Shown: positions 18,001 to 25,024 of the stretch, one piece after another
Layout of the letters: every line of letters begins with the position of its first letter
How positions within the stretch are numbered: position 1 is the first letter of the stretch
NCBI RefSeq assembly: GCF_014779555.2
Contig: NZ_CP094357.1
Coordinates: 2,232,001 to 2,296,000, forward strand
Length of the DNA stretch: 64,000 nt
Source of the DNA: Lysobacter capsici
GTDB taxonomy: Bacteria; Pseudomonadota; Gammaproteobacteria; Xanthomonadales; Xanthomonadaceae
Direction of reading: 5' to 3'
The notes under the pieces: generated by a model
What the model was told of the DNA's origin: nothing
The model's database searches: none
Seen by the model: the letters and a program-made list of their open reading frames with translations, nothing else
Translations under genes and position numbers: made by a program

Positions 18001-18044
18001 TAATCGTCGAACAGGACAAGTGCGCGCGCGACCGGGTCGTTCAT
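15021..18044 (-). CDS. Membrane Ser/Thr protein kinase with TPR-like C-terminus (kinase 1)
   Basis: The product has 1007 residues. Residues 1-85 are a conserved helical leader (LFDDYVDLPAAERKRAL, AAREPELHAALCALLDAD, DHLLDRSPAQVLAG). The Hanks kinase domain spans about 90-385, with glycine loop GHGGMG (101-106), Lys125, HRDIKPSN (H216-D218) and DFG (236-238). One transmembrane segment lies at about 408-431. The remaining 570 residues are helical TPR-like repeats such as LATLARGYAIIGDYRNAERLAVQAQRVL in outline. With a cytoplasmic kinase and one membrane pass, the C-terminal part is predicted periplasmic and could sense a ligand. GGGAG precedes the ATG. It is a tandem paralogue of the next gene, and the ECF sigma factor lies upstream. 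Confidence 0.92.
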   Translation of the reverse strand: MNDPVARALVLFDDYVDLPAAERKRALAALAAREPELHAALCALLDADARHDDDHLLDRSPAQVLAGKRGDADESEAEQDERADVRLGTRLGPWRIDRVIGHGGMGTVYEAHRDDGEYQQRVALKCIRTELATPQLQAAFRDERNLLARLDHAGIAALVDGGVDEDGHPWFAMRFVDGIALDAWCDHRRASVRERVGLLIQVCEALAYAHAQGIVHRDIKPSNLLVTQDGRVQLVDFGISSYFTAQEAAPREQIAITPDYAAPEAREYGAHGPATDLYALGVLTYRLLCAQWPAPLHSLRNLIPIAASGEPVPMDRLLDARDNATDATGDSADLIARQRGAADASALRRQLAGDLSAIALKAVATRPQDRYPSVNEFADDLRRWCEHRPVSVNPGHWLSRARKWHRRSPAAALLAAALVLALCATLGVSLWQQSRAAREAQATHTVGNLFATTLGTATLSGLGSSRFSSRTLLEKTEHELQRLPLDEQPGLHARSLATLARGYAIIGDYRNAERLAVQAQRVLGSAEDEYSFVAATRVAMLNTQNHHAQAERSAREQLERLGEREDRPAQLARVTFGAELAKAQWNMGDTLTALDTADKLLRRTRDLRPVDTDLLAQVLILRAGFLTRLFRFAAAEADTREAIALIRRTNPVLADDALELLVWIHGRRRSPIEHALAQQLLRGREASLGPTHPVTARARVLLALSEYPRADSPQKIKQALDAITAAYGREHPDYGWALSVSSWAIARDPRENVRLLREAVAILERNQGPLGPLALSAKGNLGKDLLQLPDAYRTAADIAEGIALLEKIIDDKRRIGVPAPGDRINLIQALLRYGGEAQLDQAARLIEESTADARLYYAKGDIPPAQAEFYRNVLRFRRDDQPQADRGFAELAQAELARTGAGAADQAKYDRNRRAHSIMAAQALVYRALYALQTCRREQARSLLDQAQQLAETASPADAGLIGVVREYREQTRRNLPLDALAPNLFANHLSIEQTNRRAQACAAGSG

Positions 18045-18144
18045 GCGCGCTCCCGTCGTGTCTGCCGATGACTGCGCGCATGGCCGTGGCCTCGGCGGCA
18101 TGGGCCGATCGAATCAGAGCCGGTCGAAACCGGGCCGGTCGGAG

Positions 18145-21100
18145 CTAGCGCGAGCGATGCGATCGGCATGTCTGCTGCACCTGTCGGTTGAAGCGTTCGA
18201 GTTCTTCGGGCGGTAATCCGGTCGAGCCGGCGCTATCGATCATCCGGCCGTGCCTGCGCAGCTGCTCCAGATTGGCGGTCGCGCTTTTGGCCGCCGGGCT
18301 ATCGGCGCCCAAGGCGCGTCGGCTGAAGCTGACGGCTTGTTGCAGAAAGACTTCCGTCTGTGCGTTGTCGCACTGCTGATAAGCGTAGAGCGCGCGAAAC
18401 AGCAGCGATTGGCTCAGAAAGCTGCTGCGCAGCAGTTCGAAGCTGGATTGGCCAGGATGCGCCGTGCGCATGAACTCGCTGCTGGCCTCGATGCGTCGGG
18501 CGAAATTGCGATCGGCCTGAGCGTAATGGCCTTGACGGTAGAGCAGCCAGTCGGCGGCGTATTCCAGATACTTCACCTGGTAGTCGTCGGGGCTGTAGTA
18601 GCGCAGCGCGTCGCCGCGATTGTTGTCCACCAGGGTTTGCACCAGCGCCAATTGGCGAGCGTCGCCATGGGCCAGCAGGCCGCCGATCAGATCGTTGCGC
18701 TCAAGCACCGACGGAATGCCGCTTTTGCTTCGTCCGTCCACCGCCTGCCGCACCAGCGCTACGCCTTCGGCGAATTCCGCCTCGGTGCGCGCGTCCTCGG
18801 GCAGATACATCAGTTCCTTTCCGAGGATGAATTGGGCCGTCATGGTCGGTTCGGCGTGCGGCCCCATCGTGCGTTGCAGGGTCGCCAGGGCCTGTCGCAA
18901 CAGGACGATCCTTTCAGTCGGATCGGGGGCGGCCGCCCAGGCGCCGGCGCTCAAGGCCATGGCGTAGGCCGGATTGTCGCTGCCGTAGCTGGCCTTGAGC
19001 ACGGCCAGGGCCTTGGACACGTCGTCGTTGGAAATGCTCGGGTAACGCGCCAGCGCCAGTCGCAACTTCGCCTGCGCGGTTTTCGGATGCGATTCGCCCA
19101 GGGTATTGCGGCGATTGCGCAGCAGTTCCTGCGCGAGCGGCAACACCTCGGGCGAACCGCGCCGCGAGACCAGGTTGATCAGGGCGACCAGTCCGTCGTC
19201 GGCCAATATGGGATTGGATGTCCGCACCAGCGCGATCGCCCGGCGAGTGTCGGCTTCGGCCTGCTCGGAGCGCAGCAATCGGTTGAGGAAACCGGCGCGC
19301 AGCATCAGCACCTGGGCGACGATTTCCTGATGTTCGCTCCCCAGTGCGCGGGTCTGCTCGACCAGCGCATTCGCCGTGCGCGTGGCTTCCTCGGTGCGGC
19401 CCATGCCCCATTGCGCCCTGGCCAACTCGGTGGTGTAGGCGATGCGGGTCAGCCGGGTCGGTTCGTCGTCGCGGTCGCCGAGCGCTTGGAGCTGTTTCGC
19501 GACCAGCGCGCCGGCTTCGCGGTAGCGGTTGCTGAGGTTGAGGATCGACACCCGCGCGCTGGTCACGAAGGCATCGTTTTCGCCGGCGCGGTCGAGCACG
19601 CGCTGGGCCTCGTCGGTCAGGCGATTGGCATGCGGATAGTCGCCGGTGAGGGTGTAGCTGCGCGCCAGCGTCGCCAGGCCGCGCGCCAGCAATCGGGGCT
19701 GATCGCGCAGCGGCAGCTGGCGCAGTTCGCGCTCGGTCTGGTCCAGCAGCGCTTTCGACGAAAACGCGGTGGTGCTCAGTCCGGACAGGGTGGCGGTGCC
19801 CAGGGTGGAGGCGAACAACTGGCTGACCGCGGCGGTGGCCGCCGCTTCGCGCTGGGCGCGTCGTTGCTGCCACAGCGTCACGCTCAGGCCGAGGACCAGC
19901 ACCAGCAACAGGCCCGCGCCGATCGCCACCGCGCCGGGATTGCGGCGCTGCCATTTGCGCGCGCGCGACCAACGGCTGCCGGGATTGACGCTGACCGGCC
20001 GGTGCTCGCACCAGCGTCGCAGGTCGCTGGCGAATTCGCTGGCGCTGGAATAACGATCCTGCGGCCGCGTCGCCACCGCCTTGAGCGCGATCGCCGACAG
20101 GTCGCCGGCCAGTTGCCTGCGCAACGCGGCCGCATCGGCAGCGCCGCGTTGGCGGGCGATGAAGTCGGCGCTGTCGTCGGCCGCATCGGCGTTGCCGTTG
20201 CGATCGTCGAGCAGGCGGTCCATCGGCACCGGTTCGCCGGAGGCGGCGATCGGGATGAGATTGCGCAGGCTGTGCAGCGGCGCCGGCCATTGCGCGCACA
20301 GCAGGCGATAGGTGAGCACGCCTAGCGCGTACAAGTCGGTGGCCGGGCCGTGCGCGCCGTATTCGCGCGCTTCCGGCGCGGCGTAGTCGGGGGTGATCGC
20401 GATCTGCTCGCGCGGGGTGACGCCCTGCGCGGCGAAATGCGAGGAGATGCCGAAGTCGACCAGTTGCACGCGGCCGTCGTCGCTCACCAGCAGATTGGAC
20501 GGCTTGATGTCGCGATGCACGATGCCCTGCGCATGCGCATAAGCCAGCGCTTCACAGACCTGGATCAGCAGGCCGACGCGTTCGCGCACACTGGCGCGGC
20601 GATGGTCGCACCACGCATCCAGCGCAATGCCGTCGACGAAACGCATCGCGAACCAGGGCTGGCCGTCCTCGCCGACGCCGCCGTCGACCAGCGCGGCGAT
20701 GCCGGCATGGTCCAGCCGCGCGAGCAGATTGCGTTCGTCGCGGAACGCGGCCTGCAGCTGCGGCGTGGCCAGCTCGGTGCGGATGCATTTGAGCGCGACG
20801 CGCTGTTGGTATTCGCCGTCGTCGCGATGGGCTTGGTAGACCGTGCCCATGCCGCCGTGGCCGATTACCCGGTCGATCCGCCATGGGCCCAGGCGGGTGC
20901 CGATGCGGGCGTCGGCGCGTTCGTCCTGCTCGGCCGCGGTCTGCGCGGTGTCGCGGTGTTTGTCGGCCAGCAGGTCGGCCGGCGAGCGATCGAGCAGGTG
21001 ATCGTTGGCCTGCGCATCGGCGTCGAGCAGCGCGCGCAAGGCGTCGTGCAGCGCCGGTTCGCGCGCGGCGAGTTCGTCCAGTTTGCGTTCGCGTTCGCTC

Positions 21101-21159
21101 GCCGGCAGTTCGACGTAGTCGTCGAACAAGGACATTGCACGCGCAGCCAGGTCGTTCAT
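18145..21159 (-). CDS. Membrane Ser/Thr protein kinase with TPR-like C-terminus (kinase 2)
   Basis: The product has 1004 residues with the same plan as kinase 1: helical leader 1-85, kinase domain with GHGGMG (100-105), K124, H215-R216-D217, D235-F236-G237 and APE 261-263, a single transmembrane segment about 410-430, then a TPR-like region. All catalytic residues are intact. The kinase domain is nearly identical to kinase 1 in protein and DNA, while the C-terminal region is strongly diverged. It begins 28 bp after the sigma factor stop, so it is likely cotranscribed with it. The family phosphorylates Ser/Thr. Here the likely target is the adjacent sigma factor (inference from EcfP/PknT and EcfK/PknS pairs). 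Confidence 0.93.
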   Translation of the reverse strand: MNDLAARAMSLFDDYVELPASERERKLDELAAREPALHDALRALLDADAQANDHLLDRSPADLLADKHRDTAQTAAEQDERADARIGTRLGPWRIDRVIGHGGMGTVYQAHRDDGEYQQRVALKCIRTELATPQLQAAFRDERNLLARLDHAGIAALVDGGVGEDGQPWFAMRFVDGIALDAWCDHRRASVRERVGLLIQVCEALAYAHAQGIVHRDIKPSNLLVSDDGRVQLVDFGISSHFAAQGVTPREQIAITPDYAAPEAREYGAHGPATDLYALGVLTYRLLCAQWPAPLHSLRNLIPIAASGEPVPMDRLLDDRNGNADAADDSADFIARQRGAADAAALRRQLAGDLSAIALKAVATRPQDRYSSASEFASDLRRWCEHRPVSVNPGSRWSRARKWQRRNPGAVAIGAGLLLVLVLGLSVTLWQQRRAQREAAATAAVSQLFASTLGTATLSGLSTTAFSSKALLDQTERELRQLPLRDQPRLLARGLATLARSYTLTGDYPHANRLTDEAQRVLDRAGENDAFVTSARVSILNLSNRYREAGALVAKQLQALGDRDDEPTRLTRIAYTTELARAQWGMGRTEEATRTANALVEQTRALGSEHQEIVAQVLMLRAGFLNRLLRSEQAEADTRRAIALVRTSNPILADDGLVALINLVSRRGSPEVLPLAQELLRNRRNTLGESHPKTAQAKLRLALARYPSISNDDVSKALAVLKASYGSDNPAYAMALSAGAWAAAPDPTERIVLLRQALATLQRTMGPHAEPTMTAQFILGKELMYLPEDARTEAEFAEGVALVRQAVDGRSKSGIPSVLERNDLIGGLLAHGDARQLALVQTLVDNNRGDALRYYSPDDYQVKYLEYAADWLLYRQGHYAQADRNFARRIEASSEFMRTAHPGQSSFELLRSSFLSQSLLFRALYAYQQCDNAQTEVFLQQAVSFSRRALGADSPAAKSATANLEQLRRHGRMIDSAGSTGLPPEELERFNRQVQQTCRSHRSR

Positions 21160-21187
21160 GAGGCGCCGCGATGGCTGGACCTGAGGG

Positions 21188-21853
21188 TCAGGGCGAGCTC
21201 GGACCCGGCTCAGGCCCGGCGATGCCGGGCGCGTGGCGCAGGTGCGCGGCCAGGAAGGCGCGCGCCTTGCGCCAGTCGCGGCGGATGGTGCGGTCGGTCA
21301 GGCCGAGCACTTCGCCGATCTCGATGTCGCTCATGCCGGCGAAGTAGCGCATTTCGACCAGCTGGATCAGCCGCGGTTCGACCGCGCCGAGCGCATTGAG
21401 CGCATGGTCGATCGAGATCAGTTGCTCCAGATCCGGGTCGTAGCTCGGCTCGGCATGCTCGGCGCCGTAACTTTCCTCGAGCTTGAGCTGGTTGAGCCGG
21501 CGCGCTTCGTCGATCAGCGCATAGCGCATCGCCCGCGACAGCACGGCCAGCAGGTGCTGGCGGTTGTTCAAACTGAGCTTGTCCTGGTTCAGACGCAGCC
21601 AGGTGCGATTGATCAGCGAGGTCGGCGAGCGCTTGCCGCGGCCCCAGCGGCGGCGGATCTGCAAGGACGCCGCGTCGTGGAGTTCCTTGTAGAGCAGCGC
21701 GTAGACTTTGTCCCAGGCGCCGGTCTGGCCGCCTTGAGCGGCCACGATCAATTCTGTGACCGAATCCAGGGTGTATTGGCCGAATTCAAACTCCGCCGGA
21801 CCGATGGCCGGGACGGGAGCGGGAGACTCGAGGCGGGAACTGTCGTGAGTCAT
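21188..21853 (-). CDS. ECF sigma factor, TIGR02999 / ECF43-like, kinase-linked
   Basis: The product has 221 residues. Region 2 covers about 30-110. Region 4 (about 150-205) carries a clear helix-turn-helix (MSDIEIGEVLGLTDRTIRRD). Region 2.2, where typical ECF factors have an acidic DAED-like motif that binds RNA polymerase beta', reads RSPTSLINRTWLRLNQ (75-90). There are no acids, but S76, T78, S79 and T84 are present. In the ECF43 group (EcfP of Vibrio parahaemolyticus, EcfK of Xanthomonas citri) such a factor is activated by Ser/Thr kinase phosphorylation in this region. Two kinases follow directly. There is no anti-sigma gene. No clear ribosome site is seen at the ATG. Confidence 0.92.
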   Translation of the reverse strand: MTHDSSRLESPAPVPAIGPAEFEFGQYTLDSVTELIVAAQGGQTGAWDKVYALLYKELHDAASLQIRRRWGRGKRSPTSLINRTWLRLNQDKLSLNNRQHLLAVLSRAMRYALIDEARRLNQLKLEESYGAEHAEPSYDPDLEQLISIDHALNALGAVEPRLIQLVEMRYFAGMSDIEIGEVLGLTDRTIRRDWRKARAFLAAHLRHAPGIAGPEPGPSSP

Positions 21854-21894
21854 GTCCGGGAGGCAGCGGTCTCTACGATATAACCAGATTAAGC

Positions 21895-21910
21895 GTTTGA
21901 TACGTCAAAC
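21895..21910. promoter_or_regulatory. Inverted repeat upstream of the sigma factor
   Basis: Perfect 6-bp arms (gtttga / tcaaac) with a tacg centre lie 42 bp upstream of the sigma factor ATG. The spacer from 21854 to 22119 is locally AT-rich and holds no gene. The palindrome is a candidate operator or promoter element. Confidence 0.35.
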
Positions 21911-22119
21911 GGTACGGCTTGTCGATTGGTCTGGGTGCCTTGGACGGTGGCGCTATTCACGTTGCGCAGAATATTTACCTATAAATAGCATGTATTTCGG
22001 GTATTAACTCCCTCACGCTGTCTCACCCGGCACGGTTTTTCCGCTGCGACGCCGGTTCGGTATCGGGCGCCGCCGGAGCCACGGCCAAGCGCTTTGAGCT
22101 AGTCCGATCCTGACGACCG

Positions 22120-23082
22120 TCAACGCCGCAGGCGCGCGTCGATCGCCAGCCGCAAGCGCGCGATTTCGGCCCGCGCGGTGCGCGCCGCCATCGCCGCCTC
22201 GGCCGCGTCGCAGGCGCGAAAGCGCAGGCCGGCGTTCGGCCCGGCCTGGGCCAGTCGCGGCAGGTCCGCGGCGATCACATGGCCCAGCCGCGGATAACCG
22301 CCGACGGTCTGCGCGTCGGCCAGCAACACGATCGGCTGGCCGTCGGGCGGCAGTTGGATGGTGCCGGGCGCGACGGGTTCGGACAGACCGCTGCCAGCCG
22401 CATCGGCCAGCGCCGCGCCGGACAGGCGCAGGCCCTGGCGATTGCTCGCCGCATGCACGCGCCAGACTTGTTCGCCCAATTGCCGCGCGGCCTCGCGCAC
22501 CGTCGGCGCCTGGCTGGCGCGGTAACGGATCGGCGCTTGCGGCTCGTGTTCGCAATACGGGTCGATCCACCAACGCGGCACCTGTGGCGTCGTCGCGTCG
22601 ATGCGCGTATGCGGACCCAGCGGCAGTCGATCGCCGGCGCGCAACGCGCGGCCGTCGAGCCCGCCGAAGCCGCCGCGCAGATCGGTGGCGCGGCTGCCGA
22701 GCACGCGCGGCAGATCGAAACCGCCTTGCACCGCGAGCCAGGCGTACACGCCGTCGCGCATGCCGCCCAGGCGCAGATCGCCGGCCGGCAGATCGATCGG
22801 CCGCGCCTGCGGCAGCGCCTGGCCTTCGAAGCGCACATCGCAAGCCGCGCCCATCACCGCGATGCGCAGCGGCCGCGGCAGGCGCAGGCTCGGGCCTTGC
22901 AGGGTGAATTCCAGCACTGCGGCCTCGTCGTCGTTGCCGACCAGGGCGTTGGCGAGCGCGGCGCAGCCCGGGTCGAGCGCGCCGCCGCGGGCGATGCCGA
23001 GGTGTCGCCAACCGTCGCGGCCCAGGTCCTGCACATGGCTCAGCGGGCCGGGTGCGATCACTTCGATGTAACCGGCGCTCAT
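22120..23082 (-). CDS. pxpC: 5-oxoprolinase subunit C (biotin-dependent carboxyltransferase-like)
   Basis: The product has 320 residues. It opens with IEVIAPGPLSHVQDLGRDGWRHLGIARGGALDP, the conserved PxpC/KipA/urea-amidolyase-like start. It continues with EFTLQGPSL, YAWLAVQGGFDLPRVLGSRATDLRGGFGGLDGRALRAGD and ILLADAQTVGGYPRLGHVI-type motifs. PxpC is one of three 5-oxoprolinase subunits that convert pyroglutamate to glutamate. The ATG overlaps the pxpB stop (ATGA, 23079-23082). The 3' side faces the sigma factor gene, not pxpA, which is unusual. It ends in an Arg/Ala-rich helix. Confidence 0.92.
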   Translation of the reverse strand: MSAGYIEVIAPGPLSHVQDLGRDGWRHLGIARGGALDPGCAALANALVGNDDEAAVLEFTLQGPSLRLPRPLRIAVMGAACDVRFEGQALPQARPIDLPAGDLRLGGMRDGVYAWLAVQGGFDLPRVLGSRATDLRGGFGGLDGRALRAGDRLPLGPHTRIDATTPQVPRWWIDPYCEHEPQAPIRYRASQAPTVREAARQLGEQVWRVHAASNRQGLRLSGAALADAAGSGLSEPVAPGTIQLPPDGQPIVLLADAQTVGGYPRLGHVIAADLPRLAQAGPNAGLRFRACDAAEAAMAARTARAEIARLRLAIDARLRR

Positions 23083-23807
23083 GCGCGCGCCTGCAAACGC
23101 GCGAATTGCGCCGCGTCGATCGCGAGCAAGCGCACGCGGTCGCCGGGCAACAGCAGGCTCGGCTGCGCGCGCGACGGATCGAACAAGGTCAGCGGCGTGC
23201 GGCCGAGCAATCGCCAGCCGCCCGGGCCGGGCCGCGGATAGATGCCGGTCTGGGCGCCGCCGATGGCGACGCTGCCGGCCGCCACCTGGGTGCGCGGCGT
23301 GGCCAGGCGCGGCAACGTCAGTTCGGGATCCAGGCCGGACAAATACGGAAAGCCCGGGGCGAAGCCGATCATCGCCACGGTGTAGACCGCGTCGCTGTGA
23401 CGCTGGATCAGCGCCGCCGGCGACAGGCCGAGTTCGGCCGCGCCGCTCGCCAGATCGGGACCGAACTCGCCGCCGTAGGCGACCGGGATTTCCACCGTGC
23501 GCGCTTCGAGCGATGCGAGAGGATCGACGACTTCAGGCGTCTGCGCGCAACGCGCCTGCAACCAGTCGCGCACCGCATCGGCATCGATCGCGCGGCTGTC
23601 GAAGAACACCGCCAGGCTCGCGTACGCGGGCACCAGATCGCGCAGCCATGCCGGCGCCTGCGCGCGCAAACGCGCGGCCAGCGCATGGATGCGCGCGTTG
23701 AGCGCATCGTCGATGACCTCGCCCAGGCGCAGCAGCCAGGCGTCGTCGGCCAGCGTTTCGAACTCGATCGCCGCGTTCGCCGCGGCCGATTGCGCGCCCG
23801 GCTTCAC
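23079..23807 (-). CDS. pxpB: 5-oxoprolinase subunit B (KipI family), GTG start
   Basis: The product has 242 residues. Family motifs are EFETLADDAWLLRLGEVIDDALNARIHAL, VPAYASLAVFFD, VEIPVAYGGEFGPDLA, the conserved GFAPGFPYLSGLD and GSVAIGGAQTGIYPRPGPGGWRLLGRTPL. It pairs with PxpC in the pyroglutamate-hydrolysing complex. The start is the GTG at 23805-23807, which overlaps the HIT stop as GTGA. The frame stays open for another 100 codons upstream, but only in the shadow of the HIT gene. Two flanking 4-nt overlaps indicate a tightly coupled operon. Confidence 0.92.
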   Translation of the reverse strand: MKPGAQSAAANAAIEFETLADDAWLLRLGEVIDDALNARIHALAARLRAQAPAWLRDLVPAYASLAVFFDSRAIDADAVRDWLQARCAQTPEVVDPLASLEARTVEIPVAYGGEFGPDLASGAAELGLSPAALIQRHSDAVYTVAMIGFAPGFPYLSGLDPELTLPRLATPRTQVAAGSVAIGGAQTGIYPRPGPGGWRLLGRTPLTLFDPSRAQPSLLLPGDRVRLLAIDAAQFARLQARA

Positions 23808-24214
23808 GCGTTGAGCGCGTCCTGCAATCGGCGGATGCGTTGCACCAGCGCATCGGGCGAATACGGCTGGGCGGTCGCCATGCCCCAGACCGGGCGCGGC
23901 CAGGCGATGTCCTCGCGATAGCGCGCGATCACATGCACGTGCAACTGCGGCACCAGATTGCCGAGCGCGGCGACATTGAGCTTGTGCGGCGCGAAGGCGG
24001 CCTGCAGCGCGCGGCTGGTACGGGCGATTTCGCGGGTCAGGGTGAGTTGCTGATCCTCGTCGAGATCGATCAGCTCGACCGCGCCGTCGACCCGCGGCAC
24101 CAGGATCAGCCACGGATGGTTGGCGTCGTCCATCAGCCGCAGTTCGCTCAAGTCGAATTGCGCCAGCGGATGGGTGTCGTCGGCGAGTTGCGGGTGCAGG
24201 TGCCAGGGGTTCAT
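23804..24214 (-). CDS. HIT family protein (histidine triad-like)
   Basis: The product has 136 residues. The triad motif reads Q90-L-H92-V-H94-V, with Gln in place of the first His, as in many short HIT-like proteins. WLILVPRVDG and LNVAALGNLVPQLH precede it. HIT proteins hydrolyse or transfer nucleotides from nucleoside phosphoramidates and similar substrates; the substrate here cannot be read. It overlaps the hydrolase upstream (ATGA, 24211-24214) and pxpB downstream (GTGA), so expression is coupled to both. Confidence 0.88.
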   Translation of the reverse strand: MNPWHLHPQLADDTHPLAQFDLSELRLMDDANHPWLILVPRVDGAVELIDLDEDQQLTLTREIARTSRALQAAFAPHKLNVAALGNLVPQLHVHVIARYREDIAWPRPVWGMATAQPYSPDALVQRIRRLQDALNA

Positions 24215-24873
24215 TTGAGGCTGTCCGCGAGAAAGGCGAGGGTGCGGGTCCAGGCCAGCGCGGCGCTGTCGGCGTCGTAGTCGGCGCGCAGATCGCAGCT
24301 GAAACCGTGGCCGGCGTCGTACACGTAGATCGGCGCGTGCGGCAGCGCCTGGCGATGCTGTTCGATCGCTTCGGGCGGAATGCTGCCGTCGTGGCGGCCG
24401 AAGTGGAACATGATCGGCGCGCGCGCCGGCTCGCCCAGGAACGGCAGGGTGCGCGCGCCGTAGTAACTCACCGCCGGCAGGCCGTGGCGGGTATTGGCCA
24501 GAAACGCCAGCGACCCGCCCCAGCAGAAACCGACCGCGCCGGTGCGCAGCCCTTCGTGTTGCAGCAACTGCGCGGCCGCGCCGACGATCTCGCTGGCGCG
24601 GTCGAACCCCACCGCGTTGCGCAGTTCGACCCCGCGCGCGGAGGCCGACTGGTCGTAGCCCAGTTCGACCTTGCGTTCGACCGGATCGAACAAGGCCGGC
24701 GCCAGCGCGACGTAACCGGCCCGGGCGAAGCGCTCGGCGATATCGCGGATATGCGCGTTGACACCGAAGATCTCCTGAATGACCACCACGCCGCCCAGCG
24801 GCACGCCGGTCGGGTCGGCGCGCCAGGCCTGGACGGGGCCGGCGGGGGTGTCGAGATCGATCCAGCGAGCCAT
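24211..24873 (-). CDS. Dienelactone hydrolase family protein
   Basis: The product has 220 residues with an alpha/beta hydrolase fold. The catalytic triad is C117 ([13 protein letters not shown]), D162 ([11 protein letters not shown]) and H189 ([10 protein letters not shown]), as in dienelactone hydrolases that use Cys as nucleophile. The N-terminal [34 protein letters not shown] is typical. The biological substrate is unknown; no aromatic degradation genes are near. The ATG at 24873 has GAGGAG upstream and is the first gene of the four-gene run DLH-HIT-pxpB-pxpC. It is divergent from rimO across about 150 bp. Confidence 0.92.
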   Translation of the reverse strand: MARWIDLDTPAGPVQAWRADPTGVPLGGVVVIQEIFGVNAHIRDIAERFARAGYVALAPALFDPVERKVELGYDQSASARGVELRNAVGFDRASEIVGAAAQLLQHEGLRTGAVGFCWGGSLAFLANTRHGLPAVSYYGARTLPFLGEPARAPIMFHFGRHDGSIPPEAIEQHRQALPHAPIYVYDAGHGFSCDLRADYDADSAALAWTRTLAFLADSLK

Positions 24874-24943
24874 CGGCTACTCCTCATCTGCGAAAAACCC
24901 GCGGCATTCACCCGCAAGGCAGGGTCAGTTTAGCCCCGGAGGC

Positions 24944-24949
24944 TATAAT
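24944..24949 (+). promoter_or_regulatory. Perfect -10 box (TATAAT) for rimO
   Basis: TATAAT on the plus strand lies 75 nt upstream of the rimO ATG, inside the divergent spacer. No good -35 is seen at 16-18 nt. Confidence 0.5.
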
Positions 24950-25024
24950 TCGCGCCCCCGGCCGCTTCGCCGGTTCCCGGCTCGCGTTTCGCGGCCGGAT
25001 TCCCTTGTTCAGGTCTCTTCCCGC

